DNA from: an uncultured Oscillospiraceae bacterium | GTDB lineage: Bacteria > Bacillota > Clostridia > Oscillospirales > Acutalibacteraceae | DNA length: 13,553 nt | NCBI GenBank assembly: GCA_900542375.1 | Contig: UQNI01000053.1 | Location: 1 to 13,553, forward strand | Direction: 5' to 3' | Shown: positions 7,008-13,513 of the stretch, in pieces | Position numbering within the stretch: the first letter of the stretch is position 1 | Layout: every line of letters begins with the position of its first letter | Position numbers and translations under genes: made by a program | The notes under the pieces: generated by a model | Told to the model about the DNA's origin: nothing | What the model saw: only the letters and a program-made list of their open reading frames with translations | Database searches by the model: none

Positions 7008-7053
7008 GAATACAAAATTAATTTCCAAATTATTACAATTAATGTGTGTATTC
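7008..7053 (-). other. Inverted repeat in the noc leader
   Basis: GAATACA (7008-7014) and TGTATTC (7047-7053) are perfect inverted copies. Inside them ATTAAT (7017-7022) and ATTAAT (7038-7043) also pair, around a 15-base loop. The structure lies 5 bases upstream of the noc ribosome binding site. I see no convincing promoter in the 124-base rsmG-noc gap, so noc is probably read from upstream and this hairpin would lie in the polycistronic message. Confidence 0.45.
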
Positions 7054-7139
7054 AGATTATCACGGAAGTAATGCGTTTTATGTAGAAATATTAGTGGTGT
7101 AAAAAAATATTTCTGTATGTTTTTTTGCAATTATGTCGC

Positions 7140-7853
7140 TTATAAAGGCTTTTTTGCGATTTTTGAACCATGTCTCGGAAATTCTCCCGAAAACGACTTT
7201 TTACGTCTTATGATTAAAACAGCTCTTTTGCTGTCATCCGGTAATGTAAATGTTTTTACTTCTTCCAGTTCACAGCCAAGTACTTGTATTGCGTTTTTGG
7301 CGCCTTCCAACTCTTCTTCGGCATTGGGGCCTTTCATAGCCGCAAAGATACCTCCTAACCGCACAAAAGGCAAGCAATACTCACATAGTACATTCAAAGG
7401 TGCTACGGCTCTGGCTGTGGCAATATCAAATTTCATACGCAAATTTAAATCTCTGCCCGCTTCTTCTGCTCTTGCATGAATACGTTTTGTATCCAAATGC
7501 AAACGGTCGCTTACCTCTCCCAGAAAAGTCAGGCGTTTGTTTAAACTGTCCAATAAAGTCAACTTCAAATCTTCTCGATATAATTTCATCGGAATACCCG
7601 GAAAACCCGCGCCGCTTCCTATATCAATGACCTTTGCTTCCTTTTTTGGCTGAATACAGGAAAAAATAGTAAGACTATCTACAAAATGTTTCACAGCAAT
7701 TTCTCTTGGCTCTTTAATTGCCGTTAAATTCATTTTTTCATTCCATTCTACCAATAATTCTGCATAAGTCTGAAATTTTTCTGTTTGCTCATCTGTTAAA
7801 CAAATACCCATTTTTTCAGCATTTTCTGCCAAAAATGCTCTAATATCTTCCAT
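7140..7853 (-). CDS. rsmG: 16S rRNA (guanine-527-N7)-methyltransferase RsmG
   Basis: RsmG (formerly GidB) uses S-adenosylmethionine to methylate N7 of G527 in 16S rRNA; loss gives low-level streptomycin resistance in several bacteria. The 237-residue chain has the typical WNEKMNLTAI (37-46), the SAM-binding motif I VIDIGSGAGFPG (75-86), the acidic LLDSLNKR (100-107) and RAVAP (148-152). A basic C-terminal tail with FPRHGS and KKPL resembles the family's conserved ending. The ATG has AGAGGAG 5 bases upstream. The gap to yihY is only 13 bases and this ribosome binding site lies next to the yihY stop, suggesting translational coupling. The mnmG-rsmG-noc order is the usual Firmicute one, here with yihY inserted. 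Confidence 0.97.
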   Translation of the reverse strand: MEDIRAFLAENAEKMGICLTDEQTEKFQTYAELLVEWNEKMNLTAIKEPREIAVKHFVDSLTIFSCIQPKKEAKVIDIGSGAGFPGIPMKLYREDLKLTLLDSLNKRLTFLGEVSDRLHLDTKRIHARAEEAGRDLNLRMKFDIATARAVAPLNVLCEYCLPFVRLGGIFAAMKGPNAEEELEGAKNAIQVLGCELEEVKTFTLPDDSKRAVLIIRRKKSFSGEFPRHGSKIAKKPL

Positions 7854-7866
7854 AGGTTCTCCTCTG

Positions 7867-8835
7867 TTATTTTTTATCTTTTTTATCTGATTTATCCTTC
7901 TCTGCAGTGCGAAAATGCTGCAATGACCTCACTAATTTTCCTTTTGATTTCACCAGAAATTTCATATTCATAGTGCGGGGTTCCGGTGTTTTATTTTTCC
8001 ATTCAAATAATAATGCATTTAATTCTCCGCCCATTACAAATATAATTCCTATTAAATAAAACCAAAGCATTAACACAATAATGGCTCCCAAAGAACCATA
8101 TAATACAGAATAATTGCCCATAGTAGAAACATAAAGGGAAAAAATAGCGGAAACTACCATCCATGCAATCAAACTGAATAAAGCGCCCGGAATTGCCTCA
8201 CGAAATTTTACCTTTTGATTCGGTACAAACATAAACAACAATGTAAGCACAAATAACATAGGAATGACCGGCAAAGCAAAACGCAGTATATTGGTCATGA
8301 ATTCGAAACCTTCGTACTCAGGGAATACATAAATAATCAACTCAATAATTTTACCGCCGGCAACCAATACTACCATGCTCAAAGAAATCATCAGTAATAA
8401 AATAATAGCAAAGAAAATAGACATAATCAGCTTACGAATAAACGGTCTGTTTTCTTTTACATGGTAAGCCACATCTAGTCCTCTCATAAGTGAACGTACC
8501 GCAGCCGATGAAAAATAAACGCTCAATACCAATCCGGAGACCATCAGTCCCGTGTTTTTTGCTCCAAAGATATAGTGATAATACTCCGATATAATACTGA
8601 GCACATCCTGAGGAATGAGTTTTTCCAAGCCCGCAAAAGATGAAATATCAATTTTCATGGCAGAAATCAATGCTGCCACAAATATAATCAGCGGCAAAAA
8701 CGAAAATAGAAAATAATACGCAAGTTCAGCGCCTCTGCTCATAATACCATGTTCAAATACTCTGGTGATAAACATCTTGCAAAACTTGAAGAATTTTTTA
8801 AAGTTTGATTGCTTTTCTGTCGATTGTTTTTCCAA
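7867..8835 (-). CDS. YihY/BrkB family membrane protein
   Basis: This is an integral membrane protein of the YihY/BrkB family (UPF0761 type). The old name RNase BN for this family is an error, and its function is not settled. The 322-residue protein has a short charged N-terminus and six likely membrane segments at about 38-58, 96-113, 135-159, 183-204, 217-236 and 248-271. Family motifs include SRGAELAYYFLFSFLPL at 33-49 and the last-helix segment YGSLGAIIVLMLWFY at 246-260. The C-terminal tail is strongly Lys-rich and cytoplasmic. I start at TTG 8835 because GGAGG (8843-8847) lies 7 bases upstream; a longer frame from GTG 8862 would contain that ribosome binding site. It sits between mnmG and rsmG, which are usually adjacent. 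Confidence 0.88.
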   Translation of the reverse strand: MEKQSTEKQSNFKKFFKFCKMFITRVFEHGIMSRGAELAYYFLFSFLPLIIFVAALISAMKIDISSFAGLEKLIPQDVLSIISEYYHYIFGAKNTGLMVSGLVLSVYFSSAAVRSLMRGLDVAYHVKENRPFIRKLIMSIFFAIILLLMISLSMVVLVAGGKIIELIIYVFPEYEGFEFMTNILRFALPVIPMLFVLTLLFMFVPNQKVKFREAIPGALFSLIAWMVVSAIFSLYVSTMGNYSVLYGSLGAIIVLMLWFYLIGIIFVMGGELNALLFEWKNKTPEPRTMNMKFLVKSKGKLVRSLQHFRTAEKDKSDKKDKK

Positions 8836-8931
8836 GGGTTTCCCTCCTCTCGGAAATGGCACTTTACTTTATTATGTACGAAATGTCTCCAAGAATTTAG
8901 TATACGCTTGTTGCTTACCTTCTATACAATA

Positions 8932-10797
8932 TTATAATTTGCTTAACCAAATCAGCAAAACAGATATATCTGCGGGACTGACACCTGAAATACGAGATGC
9001 CTGACCAATATTTGCAGGTTTCACCTGCTGTAATTTTTCTTGAGCTTCTTTTCTCAAACCAACCAATTCATGATAATTGACATCTTTCGGCAAAACCTTT
9101 TGTTCCAATCGGCGCATTTCTTCAATATCTGCTTTTTGCCGTTTGATGTAACCATCATATTTCATTTCAATTTCTGCGCCTTCAAACACAGCTTTGGGAT
9201 AGTCCGGACGTTCGGAATCCACTTCTGTCAATACTTCATAATTTAATTGGGGGCGGCGAATCAAATCAATTAATTTTGTCCCTGTTTGGATTGGTGTGGT
9301 GCCGCACGCAACCAAAATCTCATTTACTTTTTCAGACGGAGAAATGACTGTCTTTTTCGCACGGGCATATTCCTGTTCTTTTTGGCGCTGTTTTTCTGTA
9401 AAACGATTCCATCGGTCATCTCCGATTAAACCAATCTCTCTCCCTTTTGGAGTCAATCTTTCATCAGCATTATCCTGGCGCAACACCAAACGATATTCTG
9501 AACGGGAAGTCATCATACGATAAGGATCTGTTACACCCTTTGTAATTAAATCGTCAATTAATGTGCCAATATAAGAAGAAGCTCTATCCAAAACAAACGG
9601 TTCTTTCCCTTGAATTTTATGAGCAGCATTAATACCTGCTATCAAACCTTGTGCGGCAGCCTCCTCATATCCAGAACTTCCGTTAAACTGTCCTGCACCA
9701 TATAATCCAGGAATATCTTGAAACTCCAAAGTTGCTTCCATTTGTAACGGGTCTACACAGTCATATTCTATCGCATATGCACATCGCATAATCTCAACAT
9801 GTTCCAACCCTTTTACAGTGCGATAAAAGGCCAATTGTACTTCTTCCGGCAACGAAGAAGACATTCCCTGCAGATACATTTCTTCTGTATCCAAACCACA
9901 AGGTTCTATAAATACTTGGTGACGCTCCTTATCTGCAAAACGTACAATTTTATCCTCCAAACTTGGGCAATATCTTGGTCCTACCCCTTCAATCTGACCA
10001 CTGTAAAGCGGAGAACGATGAATATTTTCTAAAATTACTTTTTTGGTATCTTCATTTGTCCAAGCTACATGGCAAGTTACTTTATTTTCTCCCGGCTCCA
10101 ATGTATCATAAGAAAACGGTACCACCGGTTCATCTCCATGTTGTTCTTCCAAATTTGTAAAGTCAATACTGGAACGCAACACCCTGGCCGGAGTTCCTGT
10201 TTTAAACCTGCGTAAACGCAATCCTAAATGCTTTAAAGAATCTCCCAATTGATTTGCAGGAAATAATCCATCAGGTCCACCGGCATAGCTTACTTCACCT
10301 ACATAAATTCTGCCGCCCAAAAAGGTGCCTGTTGCAATAATGATTGCTTTTGCCTGATATACCGCATTCATTTGAGTAACAGCCTGCCAAGTACCATCTT
10401 CGTTTTTATCAATAGAAATAATTTCCGCTTGTTTCAAATGAAGATTGTCTTGCAACTCTAATTTATGCTTCATAATCTTGCTGTATTCTCTGCGGTCAAT
10501 TTGCGCACGTAAGGAATGAACAGCAGGGCCCTTTCCTAAATTTAACATACGGCTTTGAATAAAAGAGGCATCTGCAGTGCGACCCATTTCGCCTCCAAGG
10601 GCATCTATTTCGCGTACCAAATGACCTTTTGCAGTACCGCCGATAGACGGATTGCATGGGCAGTTGCCTACAGCGTCCATATTGATTGTAAATATAACTG
10701 TTTTACAGCCAAGTCGTGCAGAAGCAAGCGCTGCTTCAATACCTGCATGACCCGCACCTATTACGATAACATCGTAAGTTCCGGCATGATAATTCAA
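8932..10797 (-). CDS. mnmG: tRNA uridine-5-carboxymethylaminomethyl modification enzyme MnmG (GidA)
   Basis: With MnmE, this FAD protein installs the carboxymethylaminomethyl group on wobble U34 of several tRNAs, using methylene-THF and glycine or ammonium. The 621-residue protein has the FAD-binding GAGHAG (14-19) and PCNPSIGG (47-54). Cys48 and Cys277 correspond to the two functionally important cysteines of the Escherichia coli enzyme; Cys277 lies in RYCPSLEDK. GLYGAGQFNGSSGYEEAAAQ (365-384 region) and TDPYRMMTSRSEYRL (423-437) follow, then the C-terminal helical tRNA and MnmE-binding domain. The start is TTG at 10797, with AGGAGG 8 bases upstream; any later Met would destroy the FAD motif, and the open frame further upstream contains the ribosome binding site. 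mnmE is not adjacent. It probably heads the mnmG-yihY-rsmG-noc unit. Confidence 0.97.
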   Translation of the reverse strand: MNYHAGTYDVIVIGAGHAGIEAALASARLGCKTVIFTINMDAVGNCPCNPSIGGTAKGHLVREIDALGGEMGRTADASFIQSRMLNLGKGPAVHSLRAQIDRREYSKIMKHKLELQDNLHLKQAEIISIDKNEDGTWQAVTQMNAVYQAKAIIIATGTFLGGRIYVGEVSYAGGPDGLFPANQLGDSLKHLGLRLRRFKTGTPARVLRSSIDFTNLEEQHGDEPVVPFSYDTLEPGENKVTCHVAWTNEDTKKVILENIHRSPLYSGQIEGVGPRYCPSLEDKIVRFADKERHQVFIEPCGLDTEEMYLQGMSSSLPEEVQLAFYRTVKGLEHVEIMRCAYAIEYDCVDPLQMEATLEFQDIPGLYGAGQFNGSSGYEEAAAQGLIAGINAAHKIQGKEPFVLDRASSYIGTLIDDLITKGVTDPYRMMTSRSEYRLVLRQDNADERLTPKGREIGLIGDDRWNRFTEKQRQKEQEYARAKKTVISPSEKVNEILVACGTTPIQTGTKLIDLIRRPQLNYEVLTEVDSERPDYPKAVFEGAEIEMKYDGYIKRQKADIEEMRRLEQKVLPKDVNYHELVGLRKEAQEKLQQVKPANIGQASRISGVSPADISVLLIWLSKL

Positions 10798-10837
10798 ATG
10801 GAGAGCCTCCTCTAAACTTGTAAATTTATATTGAAAT

Positions 10838-10866
10838 ATTATAACATAAAAGAAATTGCTGTGCAA
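10838..10866 (-). promoter_or_regulatory. Promoter of mnmG (extended -10), overlapping a hairpin
   Basis: On the minus strand TTGCAC (10861-10866) and TATAAT (10838-10843) are 17 bases apart, and TGT directly before the -10 gives the extended -10 form. The -35 lies inside a perfect inverted repeat GAAATTGC-TGT-GCAATTTC (10852-10870). The expected start near 10831 leaves about 34 bases of leader before the TTG start codon. Confidence 0.72.
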
Positions 10867-10874
10867 TTTCTATC

Positions 10875-10945
10875 CTATAAACGTTAAAACGTTCTAGTCA
10901 ACAATCAAAATCTTTGATTTTGTATTTGTTGCTAGGTTGTTATAG
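10875..10945. repeat. Structured repeat unit 1
   Basis: The outer arms CTATAA (10875-10880) and TTATAG (10940-10945) are inverted. Inside, CTAG, CAACAA and CAAAATC on the left (10894-10912) mirror GATTTTG, TTGTTG and CTAG on the right (10916-10935) around a TTT loop, separated only by small internal loops. AACGTT occurs twice in the left part (10880-10885 and 10888-10893). This unit lacks the roughly 28-base inner stem-loop of units 2 and 3. Confidence 0.65.
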
Positions 10946-10973
10946 CATATAAAAAATTGCCTTGCAATTTTTT
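10939..10973 (-). promoter_or_regulatory. Second promoter-like element and hairpin, copy of the mnmG promoter layout
   Basis: On the minus strand TTGCAA (10962-10967) and TATAAC (10939-10944) are 17 bases apart, with TGC before the -10. This is the same layout as the mnmG promoter about 100 bases downstream. The -35 again lies in a perfect hairpin, AAAAAATTGC-CTT-GCAATTTTTT (10951-10973). It could be a second start point for mnmG, or a by-product of the repeat duplication. Its T-rich arm could also act as a weak terminator for leftward transcription. Confidence 0.4.
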
Positions 10974-10988
10974 ACCTCTTTTTGCTAA

Positions 10989-11060
10989 AACATTCTCATA
11001 ACAGTCAAAATTTTGAATATGGAAAGATGTTCCTTTCCATATTTGTTTTGTCTCTGTTAT
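10989..11060. repeat. Structured repeat unit 2
   Basis: ATAACAG (10998-11004) and CTGTTAT (11054-11060) form the outer stem, CAAAA (11006-11010) and TTTTG (11046-11050) the middle stem. AATATGGAAAG (11016-11026) and CTTTCCATATT (11033-11043) form a perfect 11-bp inner stem with loop ATGTTC. The whole unit can fold into one long interrupted hairpin on either strand. Confidence 0.7.
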
Positions 11061-11132
11061 AACGTTCTTGCCGATAACCAAAATTTTGGAAATTGAAGGA
11101 GTGTCCCTCCAATTTTTGTTTTGAGATTGTTA
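11061..11132. repeat. Structured repeat unit 3
   Basis: TAAC (11075-11078) and GTTA (11129-11132) form an outer stem, CAAAA (11079-11083) and TTTTG (11119-11123) the middle stem. AAATT and GGAG on the left pair with CTCC and AATTT on the right in the inner stem, with a 3-base bulge. The distance between CAAAA and TTTTG is identical to unit 2 (45 bases overall) although the inner stem sequence differs. Confidence 0.6.
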
Positions 11133-11136
11133 CATA

Positions 11137-11281
11137 CAAGCATAAATCAGCCTATATTCTTCTTTATTATTGCTTCACTTTCAAATCTCATCAAACAATA
11201 TTTTGTATTCTTTCAATTTTGGCATAACACTGCAAAATTAGACTAGATATTTCTATGGAACAAACCATTTCTTAAAATAGA
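11137..11281. other. Intergenic remainder between the repeat array and the transporter terminator
   Basis: These 145 bases are AT-rich. I see no gene, promoter with a good match, RNA motif or repeat in them. Confidence 0.5.
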
Positions 11282-11314
11282 AAACCCCTTAAAGTAAATT
11301 ACTTTAAGGGGTTT
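11282..11314 (-). terminator. Strong palindromic terminator after the MFS transporter gene
   Basis: Two 16-base arms, 11282-11297 and 11299-11314, are perfect inverted copies around one A. They contain CCCC/GGGG near the base and end in TTT on both strands. The structure starts 3 bases after the transporter stop codon, reads into TTTTCTATTTT on the minus strand, and separates the dehydrogenase-transporter unit from mnmG. Confidence 0.92.
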
Positions 11315-11317
11315 GTA

Positions 11318-12652
11318 TTATTCAGCCATTTCGGGATTTAAAATCATAGGTTCACTTAACACTTGTTCTTTTTCTTCTAATTGTGCTTCTTTTTTCCACA
11401 TATGTTTCTTAAAGGCATATGCAATGAAAATCATTCCTGCACACAGTCCAATCATAGCTAACAATAAAACAATAACAGGAATATAGCTGTTAAATGCAGA
11501 ATACAAAAATCCGAATAACGGTGTGCCAATCATACTGCCGATTGCCAATCCCATAGCAACAATTGAATAAATTGCCGCATAATTTTTTCTGCCAAACACA
11601 TCACTTACCAATAATGGTCCCATTGTTCCCATAGATGCTGTCATAAATCCAAACAGAACCATAGAAATCATAACCATTACCGAACTTGTAGGGGTAATCA
11701 ATAATAAAGTAAATGCTGCCACACCAAAAGACAAAGCAATCAGAACTGATATTTTAGCGCCTATTTTATCACTTAATGCTCCGAAGAACAATGCACCAAT
11801 CAATGCGCCAATCATTTGTAGACTCATAGAGGTACCACCAAATGAAAGGTCAAATCCGTTAGAAACCACAAATGAAGAAATCAACTGAGAAAAACTTGCA
11901 ATTGCTGTCAAAAGCAACATAAAGATAACCAATGCATAAAGAGAAATTGATTTCTTTGCAGATTTTACACTAATACCTTGTTCTACATGGGTATTTGGTT
12001 GTTCAGAAGCATTTTGATTTCCCTGTTCAACAACTGCCTGCACTCCATAAGGAAGAGAGCCTTTTTTGCCGGGTAAACGGATAAATAAAAGCGCGATGAT
12101 TGCTACAACTGCTACGCCGATAACACCTGTAATCCAATAAGCATTTCTCCAGCCTACATTCACAATTAAAGATGTAATCTGAGGCTGCAAGATAGCTGAA
12201 ACACCACCTGAAATAGCCATCATAACACCCATAGCCAATCCGGTATTTTTCTTAAACCAGCTGTTTACAATAACAGGTCCCAGAATATGACACGGAATTG
12301 CGGTTCCAATTGCCATTGGAATGGATAATATATAAAATCCCCATACATTGGAAAGTAAACCAAAACATGCAAATATTCCGCCTTGCAGAATAACAGAAGC
12401 AATAATCAACGTCTTGATATTTATTTTACCAATAAATCTTCCCAGTATAGGCAACGCTAACATTAACACCAAAGAAGAAATACTAAAATATATTGTCAGT
12501 ACTCCCATATTCACATTTAAATCATTTGCAACAGGAGTCAAAAATAAACCGCCGCTGTTCATAAGTCCGCCTCTGGAGAAACCCAACAGCAGGCCCGTCA
12601 TAATTAGAATAAAAAATGCATAATGCCATTTTCTTTGTTTTGTTTGTACCAT
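11318..12652 (-). CDS. MFS transporter, OFA (oxalate/formate antiporter)-like
   Basis: This is a secondary transporter of the major facilitator superfamily with 12 predicted membrane helices in two six-helix halves. A hydrophilic central loop, rich in Gln, Asn and Glu, covers about residues 195-235. The 444-residue length suits the OFA group, whose known members exchange small organic anions. Visible features are SRGGLMNSGGLFLTP in helix 1 and the following loop, the motif-A-like loops GRFIGKINIKTL and GALSDKIGAKIS, and SWFKKNTGLAMGVMM between helices 4 and 5. I chose ATG 12652 because AAGG lies about 8 bases upstream; the GTG three codons earlier overlaps that site. It follows the dehydrogenase gene by 32 bases, so the two are probably co-transcribed. 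I infer uptake or exchange of the dehydrogenase's substrate or product; the substrate cannot be named. Confidence 0.87.
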   Translation of the reverse strand: MVQTKQRKWHYAFFILIMTGLLLGFSRGGLMNSGGLFLTPVANDLNVNMGVLTIYFSISSLVLMLALPILGRFIGKINIKTLIIASVILQGGIFACFGLLSNVWGFYILSIPMAIGTAIPCHILGPVIVNSWFKKNTGLAMGVMMAISGGVSAILQPQITSLIVNVGWRNAYWITGVIGVAVVAIIALLFIRLPGKKGSLPYGVQAVVEQGNQNASEQPNTHVEQGISVKSAKKSISLYALVIFMLLLTAIASFSQLISSFVVSNGFDLSFGGTSMSLQMIGALIGALFFGALSDKIGAKISVLIALSFGVAAFTLLLITPTSSVMVMISMVLFGFMTASMGTMGPLLVSDVFGRKNYAAIYSIVAMGLAIGSMIGTPLFGFLYSAFNSYIPVIVLLLAMIGLCAGMIFIAYAFKKHMWKKEAQLEEKEQVLSEPMILNPEMAE

Positions 12653-12684
12653 ATTCGCCACCTTTTTCTACATTCATTTTTAAT

Positions 12685-13488
12685 TTATTGTTGTGCCTGG
12701 GCAAAAGCAACCATATCAGGTGCTGTTGGATTATTAATATAATGACCACCCTCTACTTCTATGGTTTGGCCTGTAATAAACTTAGATTCATCACTTGCTA
12801 AAAATAATACGGTATAGGCAATATCATTTGGCTCTCCATGATATGGTAACGCGTTAAATTTCAGAAATAATTCTTTCATAAAATCAGGTACATGATGAAT
12901 TGCCGCAGGAGTCATAATCAAACCGGGAGCAACTGCATTACAACGAATATTTTGTTTGCCATACTGAGCAGCTACATATCTGGTTAAAGAAACAACTCCT
13001 GCCTTACTGGAACCATAAGTGGTTCTCATAAAATCTCCGTTGAATGCTGCCATTGAAGTAGTATTAATAATGGAACCGCCTCCATTTTTTTGCATATATG
13101 GAATTGCATATCTGCATCCATACATTACGCTGTCTATATTTAATTGAAATCCTCTGTGCCATTCTTTTTCATCCATGTTTACAATATCTAAATCTGCTTG
13201 AGGATTTGTTCCCCCTACATTGTTATGAATGATATCTAATTTTCCGTATGTTTGAACGGTTTGCTCAATTAAATTTTTAATAGATTCTTTCTCCAAAGCA
13301 TTTAAGAACATTGCGCTTGCTGTTCCGCCATTTTTATTAATTTTTTCAGCTACAGCATTTGCTTGTTCTAAATTATAATCGCCAATCATTACGCTGGCAC
13401 CTTCCCGTGCCATTAATATTGCTGTTGCTTCTCCAATGCCGGAGGCCCCGCCTGTTATAATTGCTACTTTATCTTTTAATCTATTCAT
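12685..13488 (-). CDS. Short-chain dehydrogenase/reductase (classical SDR, probably NAD-dependent)
   Basis: This is a classical SDR oxidoreductase interconverting an alcohol and a ketone. The 267-residue protein has the cofactor-binding TGGASGIG (12-19), and Asp37 at the end of the second strand, which favours NAD(H) over NADP(H). NNVGG at 89-93 replaces the usual NNAG. The catalytic tetrad is Asn117, Ser145, Tyr158 and Lys162, and a PG motif follows at 188-189. Nothing is missing from the active site. I chose ATG 13488 with AGGAG 9 bases upstream; a TTG two codons earlier is only 3 bases from that site. The substrate is open: sugar, cyclic alcohol, hydroxysteroid or other oxidation would fit. 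The following transporter suggests catabolism of an imported compound, but this is inference. Confidence 0.9.
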   Translation of the reverse strand: MNRLKDKVAIITGGASGIGEATAILMAREGASVMIGDYNLEQANAVAEKINKNGGTASAMFLNALEKESIKNLIEQTVQTYGKLDIIHNNVGGTNPQADLDIVNMDEKEWHRGFQLNIDSVMYGCRYAIPYMQKNGGGSIINTTSMAAFNGDFMRTTYGSSKAGVVSLTRYVAAQYGKQNIRCNAVAPGLIMTPAAIHHVPDFMKELFLKFNALPYHGEPNDIAYTVLFLASDESKFITGQTIEVEGGHYINNPTAPDMVAFAQAQQ

Positions 13489-13513
13489 AAACAACGTCTC
13501 CTATCTATTTTAT

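Larger units (their letters stand above)
10852..11136. repeat. Array of related palindromic repeat units upstream of mnmG
   Basis: Three units share an AAC(G/A)TTCT start (10888, 10989, 11061), a CAAAAT(C/T)TTTG-like left arm (10906, 11006, 11079), a TTTTG right arm (10918, 11046, 11119) and a GTTA end. Offsets between units are about 100 and 73 bases. Two short hairpins (10852-10870 and 10951-10973) with core AAATTGC/GCAATTT repeat at the same 100-base offset. Each unit is itself an imperfect inverted repeat. I see no terminal inverted repeats with target duplications and no reading frame. This fills the first part of the 10811-11317 gap; I do not recognise the family. Confidence 0.7.

Noticed and set aside
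7687..7694. TGTTTCAC in rsmG as a third parS site
   Set aside because: Only one half of the palindrome is present; the other half does not match.
7867..8835. Annotation of the yihY-like gene as ribonuclease BN
   Set aside because: The protein is a six-helix membrane protein of the YihY/BrkB family; the RNase BN name is a historical misassignment, as the true enzyme is ElaC/RNase Z.
10852..11136. The repeat array as a CRISPR
   Set aside because: The repeats are diverged, unequal in spacing, and palindromic over their whole length without unique spacers; there are no cas genes.
10811..11317. A replication origin upstream of mnmG, as found in some bacteria
   Set aside because: I see no DnaA boxes (TTATCCACA or close variants) in this gap; its repeats are hairpin units of another kind.
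12522..12749. A 75-codon minus-strand frame across the dehydrogenase-transporter junction
   Set aside because: It overlaps the ends of both genes out of frame; both real genes are conserved and well positioned.
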